Origin: T3Sed10-241 sp036796255
Lineage (GTDB): Bacteria > Bacteroidota > Bacteroidia > Flavobacteriales_D > Cryomorphaceae
DNA: 7,967 nucleotides
Direction: 5' to 3'
Assembly (NCBI GenBank): GCA_036796255.1
Contig: DAIRDH010000109.1
Location: 1 to 7,967 of the forward strand
Positions within the stretch are counted from its first letter, which is position 1. Every line of letters starts with the position of its first letter. The notes under the pieces are model-generated. The model ran no database searches, was not told the origin of the DNA, and saw only the letters and a list, made by a program, of their open reading frames with translations. This document shows positions 1 to 6,570 of this stretch, one piece after another. Made by a program: the position numbers and the translations under genes.

Positions 1-340
1 TCGCGTCGTAAAGCGAGGCCCGCCTCAGGTAGCGGCTGTAACGTGTGAGTCCGCGCCGCTGTGCGCCATTGAAGATGTTGTAGCCTTCCTTTTCGTAAAA
101 ATGGAGGGTATCGCTGGCGCTGAATTGTGCGCCACCCCGCGCCACATCGGGGGTGAGCAGCATGCCGCATATGATGCCGCCCGTGCTCGTACCCACCAGC
201 AGGTCGAAGTAGTCAATAAGCCGGGCCTCGGCATCGCCGGTTTTTTGCTTGATGAGTGCTTCGATGTAGGCAAGCACGCTCGCCGGAATGATGCCGCGTA
301 TGCCACCGCCATCCAAACTGAGTATTCTGATTTTTGACAT
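1..340 (-). CDS. Patatin-like phospholipase, N-terminal part (runs off left edge)
   Basis: Reading the minus strand from the ATG at 340-338 gives 113 uninterrupted codons to the window edge, beginning MSKIRILSLDGGGIRGII. Residues 10-16 (DGGGIRG) match the glycine-rich oxyanion-hole motif of patatin-family lipid acyl hydrolases. Residues 50-55 (GTSTGG) match the GxSxG nucleophile elbow, with Ser52 as the predicted nucleophile. The catalytic Asp of the Ser-Asp dyad would lie beyond the window. There is no signal peptide, so the enzyme is probably cytoplasmic and would release fatty acids from membrane phospholipids. The start is well placed because the oxyanion motif normally sits about ten residues from the N-terminus. 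The gene is divergent from the ATPase gene. Related patatins act as CBASS effectors (CapV), but no cyclase gene is visible here, so a housekeeping or stand-alone lipase is equally possible. The family call is firm; the role is open. Confidence 0.9.
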   Translation of the reverse strand, partial: MSKIRILSLDGGGIRGIIPASVLAYIEALIKQKTGDAEARLIDYFDLLVGTSTGGIICGMLLTPDVARGGAQFSASDTLHFYEKEGYNIFNGAQRRGLTRYSRYLRRASLYDA

Positions 341-444
341 TGTATAGGTTTTAAAGCTTGTTCTGGTTGTTGGAAATTGCATTTGGAAGAGCTGAATTCA
401 TTGGCTCAGAAAATGACTTTCAAGGATGGATTTTTGGTTGATTA

Positions 445-475
445 CAAACTTACAATTCTGCATCCGCGGAGCAAA
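445..475 (-). promoter_or_regulatory. Candidate Bacteroidota promoter for the patatin gene
   Basis: Read on the minus strand, TTTG (475-472) is followed after exactly 19 nt by TAAGTTTG (452-445). This matches the published Bacteroidota primary-sigma consensus of a -33 TTTG and a -7 TAnnTTTG at preferred spacing. Transcription would start near 440, giving the patatin mRNA a leader of roughly 100 nt. I saw no closer match in the 105 bp between this site and the ATG. The match is seen directly; promoter activity is inferred. Confidence 0.5.
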
Positions 476-560
476 ATGAAGGGGAGAGATGGGATTTAGA
501 TAATGTGTTGGTCTTGAATGTTGAGATGCTTTCGTGTTCGATAATAGGCCCTTAAGTTGT

Positions 561-601
561 AAATCATTAAAACTTGCAACTCTTGCAAGTTTTAATGATT
601 T
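561..601. repeat. Perfect 19-bp inverted repeat, 3-nt centre, upstream of the ATPase gene
   Basis: The left arm (561-579) and right arm (583-601) are exact reverse complements over 19 bp, separated by only CTC (580-582). Symmetry stops at both outer ends (T560 opposite G602). The arms are AT-rich with a central CTTGCAA / TTGCAAG core. The right arm covers the candidate -33 region and most of the spacer of the promoter for the gene starting at 619. A dimeric repressor bound here would block RNA polymerase, so an operator is the most natural reading. A cruciform or a leftover mobile-element end are alternatives. It is a poor terminator candidate: no U-run follows the stem, and no gene on either strand ends just before it. 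Confidence 0.9.
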
Positions 602-614
602 GATGCTACCTTTG
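582..614 (+). promoter_or_regulatory. Candidate promoter of the ATPase gene, giving a leaderless mRNA
   Basis: TACCTTTG at 607-614 matches the Bacteroidota -7 box TAnnTTTG. CTTG at 582-585, 21 nt upstream, is a plausible -33 box inside the palindrome's right arm. Only 4 nt separate the -7 box from the ATG at 619. Transcription would therefore begin at or within a few bases of the start codon. No Shine-Dalgarno sequence is present. The boxes are seen; leaderless transcription is inferred from their position. Confidence 0.5.
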
Positions 615-618
615 CTTT

Positions 619-1860
619 ATGACCAATTACACAAACCGCAAAGAATATCTTGCCAAATTATTGGCTTACAAGGACAAAGGCTTGATTAAGGTGGTGAGCG
701 GCCTGCGCAGAAGTGGCAAAAGCACTTTGCTTGAGCTTTTTCGCCAAACGCTTCTTGAAATGGGAGTGGATGCCACTCAAATCGTATTTTTAAACTTTGA
801 AGAATTTGAGCTGCGCAAATACCTCAACGATTTGGATGCGCTGTATGAGCACATCATCAAGCAGTTGGATTTATCAAAACCATGCTATGTGTTTTTAGAT
901 GAGGTTCAAAATGTCAACGAATTTGAGCGTTTGGTAGACGGATTGTTTGTAAAGCCCAACATGGATGTATACATCACAGGCTCAAATGCATTTTTATTGT
1001 CGGGCGAATTGGCAACGCTGCTAAGTGGCCGCTACATCGAAATTTCAATTTTGCCTTTTTCATTTAAAGAGTACTTGACGGCCCGTGACATTGACACATC
1101 AATTCCCTACCTCAATTACGAAGCCTTGTTTTTTGACTATGCGAACGAGACTTCTTTGCCGAAAGGGGTAGAATTGCGTGAGGGCGGATTCGATAAGATT
1201 TATGAATACCTGGAGGCCATCTATACCACCATCATCGAAAAAGACATCACCCAGCGCCATCAAATAAACGACAAGCGGGCATTTGGCAACATCACTAAGT
1301 TCTTGGCATCCAGTATTGGCAGCCCACTTTCGCCCGGGAACATCGCAAAAGCCTTGAAACAAGACGGGCAAGGCACGCACAACACTACCGTTGAAAAATA
1401 TTTGGACTATCTGGTAGCGAGTTTTGTGTTCTACAAGGTGCACCGTTTCGATTTGAAGGGCAAGAAACAATTGGCAACCCAGGAAAAATATTACTTGGTT
1501 GATGCTGGTTTGCTCAATATTTTGGTTGGCAAAGAACGCACTACTGACAGAGGTCATATTTTAGAAAATGTCGTTTACCTGGAGCTACTGCGCAGAGGAT
1601 ACAAAATATGGACGGGCACAGACCGCAATGCCGAAGTTGACTTTGTTTGCAAAACCCCCATGGGCGACCTTGAATACTATCAGGTAGCCTGGCAAATGAC
1701 CGCCGAAAGTACTGTAGAGCGAGAGTTTGGAGCCTTGGAAAAAATCAGAGACAATTATCCGAAGTATTTGCTCAGCACTGATTCATTTACGCAAAGCCGT
1801 GGCGGGATAAAGCACCTGAACGTGTTCAATTGGCTGCTTGAAAATGGGAATGGTAAATGA
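619..1860 (+). CDS. AAA_14/DUF4143-type ATP-binding protein
   Basis: This intact 413-aa protein has a P-loop ATPase domain followed by a DUF4143-like C-terminal region. Walker A is G28LRRSGKST36 and Walker B is Y90VFLDE95. A sensor-like TGSN spans 120-123, followed by LSGRY (135-139) whose Arg138 is in the usual place for this family. The LPFSFKEY segment at 145-152 is also characteristic. The C-terminal half contains YYLVDAGLL near 293-301, then an ENVVYLELLRRGY helix, an AEVDFV strand and a YYQVAWQ strand. These resemble the degenerate PD-(D/E)xK nuclease fold assigned to this family. There is no signal peptide or membrane segment, so it is cytoplasmic. The family is abundant and often transferred in Bacteroidota and archaea, and its physiological role is poorly known. 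The gene is visibly AT-richer than the flanking genes, which suggests separate acquisition. It appears monocistronic with its own promoter and palindrome. Confidence 0.93.
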   Translation: MTNYTNRKEYLAKLLAYKDKGLIKVVSGLRRSGKSTLLELFRQTLLEMGVDATQIVFLNFEEFELRKYLNDLDALYEHIIKQLDLSKPCYVFLDEVQNVNEFERLVDGLFVKPNMDVYITGSNAFLLSGELATLLSGRYIEISILPFSFKEYLTARDIDTSIPYLNYEALFFDYANETSLPKGVELREGGFDKIYEYLEAIYTTIIEKDITQRHQINDKRAFGNITKFLASSIGSPLSPGNIAKALKQDGQGTHNTTVEKYLDYLVASFVFYKVHRFDLKGKKQLATQEKYYLVDAGLLNILVGKERTTDRGHILENVVYLELLRRGYKIWTGTDRNAEVDFVCKTPMGDLEYYQVAWQMTAESTVEREFGALEKIRDNYPKYLLSTDSFTQSRGGIKHLNVFNWLLENGNGK

Positions 1861-1942
1861 GAGTGCAAAATGGAGCAGGATTTTGAGACGAAAAGGCTTC
1901 TTGAGGAATCTAATAATGCCTTAATGATCAAACGAAAATGGT

Positions 1943-1950
1943 TAAATTTG
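1943..1950 (+). promoter_or_regulatory. TAnnTTTG box 4 nt before a small ORF
   Basis: TAAATTTG matches the Bacteroidota -7 box exactly and ends 4 nt before the ATG at 1955, the same spacing as at the ATPase gene. No convincing TTTG is present 19-21 nt upstream (TTAATG at 1921-1926 is the nearest), so the promoter call is weak. The region is AT-rich, so a chance match is quite possible. Confidence 0.3.
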
Positions 1951-1954
1951 ATCT

Positions 1955-2101
1955 ATGGATTTACACGACCTCGATAAGAAGAAAACACCGACTGTCAAAA
2001 TCGATAGTGACCTGGAAAAATATCGAGGTAAAATTTTCTTTCCCAAAAAGCTCAAGAAAGCGAATCAAATACTCGACAGGGTAGGTCTTCCTAAAGCCTA
2101 A
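1955..2101 (+). CDS. Small lysine-rich hypothetical protein (48 aa)
   Basis: I do not recognise this ORF. It encodes 48 residues starting MDLHDLDKKKTPTV and ending DRVGLPKA, rich in Lys and Asp, with no signal peptide or membrane segment. It reads like a compact soluble polypeptide: a charged N-terminus, then a helix-prone KKLKKANQILDRV stretch. An in-frame TGA at 1949-1951, just upstream, fixes the ATG at 1955 as the only start. A TAnnTTTG box ends 4 nt before the ATG. Small charged proteins of this size are often antitoxins, but no toxin gene follows, and that idea is only a guess. An opposite-strand ORF (2173-1961, 70 codons) covers the same DNA and looks less protein-like. The stretch could also be non-coding or the remnant of a decayed gene. 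Confidence 0.35.
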   Translation: MDLHDLDKKKTPTVKIDSDLEKYRGKIFFPKKLKKANQILDRVGLPKA

Positions 2102-2221
2102 TGGATCTACCGGATCAACATGAACACAGTAGGAACCTCCATCCCAGACACTGTAAAGACCTTCAAATCGCAAGAGTATTTATTGCCAAATATGGCTTTT
2201 ATTGTCTTGACATGACACATA

Positions 2222-2229
2222 TTGCGCAA
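2222..2229. promoter_or_regulatory. Palindrome TTGCGCAA in the efflux operon leader
   Basis: An 8-bp perfect palindrome lies 32 bp before the adaptor ATG. It is overlapped by a second dyad, ATATT (2219-2223) and AATAT (2231-2235). RND operons are frequently controlled by TetR- or MarR-type repressors binding such dyads near the promoter. No regulator gene is visible in the window. The symmetry is short, so chance is possible. Confidence 0.2.
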
Positions 2230-2261
2230 GAATATTACTTTCGTGCTGAAATCAATCAACC

Positions 2262-3391
2262 ATGAACAAGGCACTTAGTAGCCTCGCGGCCCTGGTACTG
2301 CTTACCGGCTGCAATGACCAAAACGAAACAGCCCCACCTCCCCCGCCTCAGGTGCAGGTGGTAAGCCTGCAAACCCAGGCAGTGACCCTCGAAAAGGACT
2401 TTGTAGGCCAGGTATACGGCTACCGCGATATTCCCGTAAGGACGCGAACGGAAGGATTTTTGGAAAAAATGCACTTTCTGGAAGGCACTTTCGTGAAAAA
2501 AGGCGCCCCCCTCTACAGCATCGACCCCGACCCGCAGCAGGAGCAGCTCAACCGCTCGCGCAGTGAGCTGGCCAGCGCCAAGGTGCGCCTCGAAAAAGCC
2601 AACAACGACCTGGAGCGCATCGCGCCCCTGGCGGAAATCAATGCCGTGAGCCAAAAAGACCTTGACGCCGCCAAGGCCGAAAAGGGCGCTGCCATGGCCA
2701 TGCTCGATGCCGCCCAGGCCAATGTGCGCCTTGCGGAAATCAGGCTGGACTACGCCACCGTGCGCGCACCCATCGATGGGATGATCGGTAAAACGCTGGC
2801 GCGCGAAGGGGAGTTCGTAGGCCGTGCACCCAATCCAGTTATCCTCAGCACCGTCTCTTCTATCGACTCGGTGCGGGTGGAGTTTTTCCTCACGGAGCGC
2901 GACTACCTCCAATTTGTCAAAGAACAAAAGAGCGTGGCGGAGCCGATGCCCCCATGCTCCTCAAGCTGCTGCTGGCCGACGGAAACGTATTTCCCGCAAA
3001 GGGGAAAATCAACTTCGTGAACCGCGAAGTGGACGCAGCCACCGGTGCCATTCTCATTTCGGCCGTTTTCCCCAACCCGGAACGGCTTATCCGCCCTGGT
3101 CAGTTTGCCCGTGTGCGCGTGGCGGTGCGCAACATTCCCGATGCCCTGCTCGTGCCGCAGCGCTGTGTGAGCGAGGTGCAAGGCAACTTCAGCGTGATGC
3201 GCGTGAATGCGGAGGGCATTGCCGAAAGGGCCCCTGTGGTACTCGGCCCCGCCCACCTCGACTACTTCATTGTGCAGGAAGGCCTCAAAGCCGGTGACCG
3301 CGTCATTTTTGAAGGCCTGCAAAAAGCAGGCAAAGGTGGCAGTGTGGAAGCAGTAGAGGTGGAATTCAAGTCGCAAATGCCCACGGAATGA
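2262..3391 (+). pseudogene. RND efflux periplasmic adaptor (membrane fusion protein), frameshifted
   Basis: The gene encodes an AcrA/MexE-type adaptor that links the inner-membrane pump to the outer-membrane channel. The N-terminus is a lipoprotein signal with lipobox LLTGC (Cys17), followed by a five-proline linker (25-29). Next come the first lipoyl half (about 58-90), a coiled-coil hairpin rich in Ala, Glu and Lys (about 92-160), the second lipoyl half (DYATVRAPIDGMIG, 163-176) and the start of the beta-barrel (SSIDSVRVEFFLTERDY, 199-215). After Gln222 the reading frame breaks: frame 1 runs into an unrelated tail ending at a TGA at 3018-3020. Family-like sequence resumes in another frame (LLLADGNVFPAKGKINFVNREVD) and continues to the TGA at 3389-3391. 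One extra A in the A4 run at 2926-2929 would restore EQKERGGADAP and a normal 376-aa product. The defect is either a real one-base deletion or a sequencing error. The stop overlaps the pump ATG (ATGA). Confidence 0.85.
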
Positions 3392-6300
3392 GCGCCGAGC
3401 AGCCCAAAGAGGACGTGTTTTTCGTCAAGCGGCCCATCGTGGCCATCGTCATAGCCATCTTTATGGTGATCATCGGCGGGGTGAGCATCCTCGGCCTCGC
3501 CGTAGAGCAGTACCCAGACATCACCCCGCCGGTGGTGCGGGTGAGCACTTCATTTGCAGGAGCGAGCTCCAACAATGTGGAAACCTCCGTGGCCACCCCC
3601 ATCGAGCAAAAAGTGAATGGCGTGGAAAACATGCTCTACATGAAGAGCACCAATGCCAACGACGGGAGCATGAGCCTCGAAATCACCTTCGACCTGGGTA
3701 CCGATCCCGACATGAACCCCGTGTTTACCCAAACCCGTGTGGCCACCGCCACCCCCAAGCTCCCCGAAGAGGTGAAGCGCATCGGGGTGACCACACAGAA
3801 GTCGATGTCGAGCATCCTCATGCTCCTCGCCGTTACCTCTCCCAACGATAGCTACGACCGCGAGTGGATAGGCAATTACTCCATCATCAACATACAGGAT
3901 GAGCTGGCGCGCATCAAGGGCGTGGGCCGCGTTCAGATACTTGGCTCGAGCGATTACTCCATGCGCATTTGGGTGAAACCCGACCTGCTGGCCAAAATGG
4001 GCATCAGCATTCCCGAAATCGTGAACGCCATCCGGCAGCAAAATGTGGTGGCGCCCGGTGGCAAATTTGGCGCTGAGCCTGCCCCGCCCGGCACGGAATT
4101 CACCTACACCGTGCGCCTTCCCGAGCAGCTCATAAGCGAAGAGGAGTTTGGCAACATCGTGGTGCGCTCCTTTCCCGATGGCAGCCAGGTGCACTTGCGC
4201 GACGTGGCCGATGTGCGCCTGGGTACAGAGAGTTACAATGCCTTCACCCGCACCAATGGCAAAGATGCCGCCGCCATCGCCATCTACCAATCGCCTGGCA
4301 CCAATGCCGTGGCCCTTGCCGAGGAGGTGATCAGCGCCATGGACCGCCTTGCGGCAAATTTTCCCGACGACCTCCGCTACGAGGTGTCGCTTGATGCCAC
4401 CGAACCCATCATGGCGGGCATCGATGAGATCATCGAGACGCTGATCATCGCCCTTATCCTTGTGATTCTTGTGGTATTCCTGTTTATCCAGGACTGGCGC
4501 GCCACGCTCATTCCCACCCTCGCCATTCCGGTGTCGCTCATCGCGGCTTTTATGTTTTTCCCGGCCCTTGGCTTTACCATCAACAGCCTCTCACTGCTGG
4601 GCCTGGTGCTCGCCATCGGCATCGTGGTCGACGATGCCATCGTGGTGGTGGAAGCCGTGCAGGTAAACATCGAAAAAGGCATGAGCCCCAAGGCCGCCAC
4701 CTCCGAAGCCATGCGCGAGGTAACGGGTCCCATCATTGCCACCACGCTGGTGATGGTAGCGGTATTTGTACCTGTGGCCGCGATGGCCGGCATCACCGGC
4801 AGCCTCTACCAGCAATTTGCCATCACCATTGCCGTATCGGTGGTGTTTTCTTCAGTCAACGCCCTCAGCTTGAGTCCGGCACTCTGCTCTTTGCTCATGA
4901 AGAAACCCGAACCTTCAAGGGGACCTCTAGGGCGCTTCTTTGGGGCTTTCAACCGCGGTTTCGACAAGATCACAGGGAGTTATGGCAAGGGTACAGCCCG
5001 CCTTTCCGGCAAAATGGGCAGAGGCGTACTCTACCTGCTTATCACCGTGGTCGCTGCCGGCATTTTCGGAAAGTTGGTGCCCGGAGGCTTCCTGCCCGAG
5101 GAAGACCAAGGCTACTTTTTCGTCAATGTGCAGCTGCCCAATGCGGCCTCCCTCCAGCGCACCGACGCGGTGACTGCCCGCATCGAAGCCCAGTTGATGG
5201 AGGATGAAAATGTGGAATTTGTAACCGCTGTGACGGGCTTTAGCATGCTCTCAGGCGCGATGATTCCCAACAATGCCTTCCTCTTTGTAAAGCTCAAGCA
5301 TTGGGACGAGCGGGCCTTTACGGCAAATGAGCTCATCGCCCGCACCAATGCCACGCTCCGCCAAAGCATCATGGAAGCCCAGGCTTTTGCTTTCGGTCCG
5401 CCGGCCATACCGGGGCTGGGCAATGGCTCCGGATTCAGCCTCATGGTGCAAGACCGCACGGGGCAGTCGCCTGCCTACCTCGCTGAGCAAACCTACCGCT
5501 TCATCGCCGCTGCCCAGCAGCGCCCGGAGATAGCCTCGGCCTTCACCACCTTCCAGGCCGCTGTGCCCCAACGCCGCATGAACCTCAATACCGACAAGGT
5601 GCTCAAGGCCAATGTGGCCCTCAACGATGTGTACACCACCTTCGCGGCCTTTCTTGGTGGGGCCTATGTGAACGATTTCAGCAAGTTCGGCAGGCAGTAC
5701 AAGGCATACGTGCAGGCCGAGCCGGCTTACCGCCAAAGCGAAAAAGGACTGGAGCTCTTCTACGTCCAAAACCGCGATGGCGTATCCGTTCCCCTGGCCA
5801 CCTTTGTGGATGTGGAGCCCGACTTTGGCCCCGACTACACCACCCGCTTCAACATGCTCCGCGCCGCCGAAGTAACCGGAGCACCGGCATCGGGCTACAG
5901 CTCAGCACAAGCCCTCGCTGCCCTCGAGGAGGTGGCCGCCCAGGTGCTGCCTGCCGACATGACCTACAGCTTCAACGGAATGAGTTTTCAGGAAAAGAAA
6001 GCCAGCGGACAGATCGGCGTGGTGTTCATGTTCTCCCTCTTCTTCGTGTTTCTCATCCTCGCTGCCCAGTACGAGAGCTGGAGCATGCCCCTGGCCATCC
6101 TGCTCGGTACGCCTTTTGCCCTGATGGGCGCCTTTGGCTTCCTCTGGATTTTCCGCTTTTTCAGCGAAAGCTACCTCACCAACATCTTTGCGCAAATATC
6201 GCTCGTGATGCTCATCGCCATGGCCGCCAAAAACGCCATCCTCATCGTGGAGTTTGCCAAAATCAAATTTGACGAAGGTCTGAGCCTCTTCGACGCAGCC

Positions 6301-6570
6301 GTCGATGCCGCCAAACTGCGTTTCCGGCCCATCCTGATGACGACCTTCGCCTTCATTCTCGGCATATTGCCCCTGCTGCTGGCCAGCGGTGCCGGCGCCG
6401 AGGCCCGCAAGGTGATGGGTGTGGCCCTTCTTGGCGGTATGGGTGTAGCCACTGCCTTGGGGGTGTTTATGTACCCTATGCTTTTTGTCCTTATCGGCAA
6501 AATGGCGGGCTATGAAAAGGACCGCGATGCCAAGGCAGTTGAACCCCAAAATGCACCAGGCCATGAGTAA
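3388..6570 (+). CDS. RND efflux pump, inner-membrane subunit (HAE1/AcrB-type)
   Basis: This 1060-aa protein is full length for the family and intact. TM1 is at about 14-34, followed by the first large periplasmic loop to about 345. TM2 to TM6 span about 347-500 and TM7 lies near 546-563. The second periplasmic loop runs from about 565 to 875, and TM8 to TM12 from about 878 to 1040. TM4 carries Asp415-Asp416 in VVDDAIVVVE, and TM10 carries Lys948 in MAAKNAILIVEFAK; both belong to the proton-relay network of AcrB. GFLPEEDQGYFF follows TM7, and FGPPAIPGLG (669-678) matches the flexible substrate loop of HAE1 pumps. NGMSFQEKKASGQ and AAQYESWS are also typical. It exports hydrophobic or amphiphilic compounds by proton antiport; the actual substrates cannot be read from sequence. 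The ATG overlaps the adaptor stop (ATGA), implying translational coupling. It was probably expressed from the adaptor promoter. Confidence 0.97.
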   Translation: MSAEQPKEDVFFVKRPIVAIVIAIFMVIIGGVSILGLAVEQYPDITPPVVRVSTSFAGASSNNVETSVATPIEQKVNGVENMLYMKSTNANDGSMSLEITFDLGTDPDMNPVFTQTRVATATPKLPEEVKRIGVTTQKSMSSILMLLAVTSPNDSYDREWIGNYSIINIQDELARIKGVGRVQILGSSDYSMRIWVKPDLLAKMGISIPEIVNAIRQQNVVAPGGKFGAEPAPPGTEFTYTVRLPEQLISEEEFGNIVVRSFPDGSQVHLRDVADVRLGTESYNAFTRTNGKDAAAIAIYQSPGTNAVALAEEVISAMDRLAANFPDDLRYEVSLDATEPIMAGIDEIIETLIIALILVILVVFLFIQDWRATLIPTLAIPVSLIAAFMFFPALGFTINSLSLLGLVLAIGIVVDDAIVVVEAVQVNIEKGMSPKAATSEAMREVTGPIIATTLVMVAVFVPVAAMAGITGSLYQQFAITIAVSVVFSSVNALSLSPALCSLLMKKPEPSRGPLGRFFGAFNRGFDKITGSYGKGTARLSGKMGRGVLYLLITVVAAGIFGKLVPGGFLPEEDQGYFFVNVQLPNAASLQRTDAVTARIEAQLMEDENVEFVTAVTGFSMLSGAMIPNNAFLFVKLKHWDERAFTANELIARTNATLRQSIMEAQAFAFGPPAIPGLGNGSGFSLMVQDRTGQSPAYLAEQTYRFIAAAQQRPEIASAFTTFQAAVPQRRMNLNTDKVLKANVALNDVYTTFAAFLGGAYVNDFSKFGRQYKAYVQAEPAYRQSEKGLELFYVQNRDGVSVPLATFVDVEPDFGPDYTTRFNMLRAAEVTGAPASGYSSAQALAALEEVAAQVLPADMTYSFNGMSFQEKKASGQIGVVFMFSLFFVFLILAAQYESWSMPLAILLGTPFALMGAFGFLWIFRFFSESYLTNIFAQISLVMLIAMAAKNAILIVEFAKIKFDEGLSLFDAAVDAAKLRFRPILMTTFAFILGILPLLLASGAGAEARKVMGVALLGGMGVATALGVFMYPMLFVLIGKMAGYEKDRDAKAVEPQNAPGHE

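Larger units (their letters stand above)
1861..2261. other. About 400-bp region without a recognised gene
   Basis: This stretch separates the AT-rich ATPase gene from the GC-rich efflux operon. Apart from the 48-codon ORF at 1955-2101 it holds only short ORFs that I cannot support: 35 codons at 1870-1977 and 54 codons at 2101-2265. It has no evident terminator hairpin after the ATPase stop. Its last part should contain the efflux operon promoter. There, TACTTTCG at 2236-2243 is one base off the -7 consensus, but the nearest TTG (2207-2209) is 26 nt upstream, which is too far for a confident call. A palindrome TTGCGCAA lies at 2222-2229. The region may be decayed accessory DNA. Confidence 0.5.

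Noticed and set aside
412..498. 28-codon ORF in the patatin/ATPase intergenic region
   Set aside because: It is too short, has no recognisable motif and lies across the patatin promoter.
561..601. Inverted repeat as an intrinsic terminator
   Set aside because: No T-run follows the stem on either strand, no gene ends next to it, and it overlaps a promoter.
1968..2029. 9-bp inverted repeat ACCTCGATA / TATCGAGGT
   Set aside because: The arms are 44 nt apart, short, and inside a candidate ORF. A match of this length at this spacing is plausible by chance.
1961..2173. 70-codon minus-strand ORF
   Set aside because: It overlaps the more plausible plus-strand small ORF, has no recognisable motif and no promoter-like sequence before its start.
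2101..2265. 54-codon plus-strand ORF starting at TAATG after the small ORF
   Set aside because: Its composition is not protein-like (several His, Cys and Arg clusters) and no family is recognisable. It probably arises by chance, although its stop overlaps the adaptor ATG.
2926..3020. Programmed -1 frameshifting in the adaptor gene
   Set aside because: The site reads GAA CAA AAG in the upstream frame, which does not form a canonical X-XXY-YYZ slippery heptamer. I saw no obvious downstream stimulatory hairpin, and RND adaptors are not known to use recoding. A single-base deletion or read error is simpler.
3550..4290. Long minus-strand ORFs opposite the pump gene (also at 5251-5769 and 5902-6627)
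   Set aside because: They are shadows of a GC-rich coding strand. The plus-strand pump frame is unambiguous and continuous.
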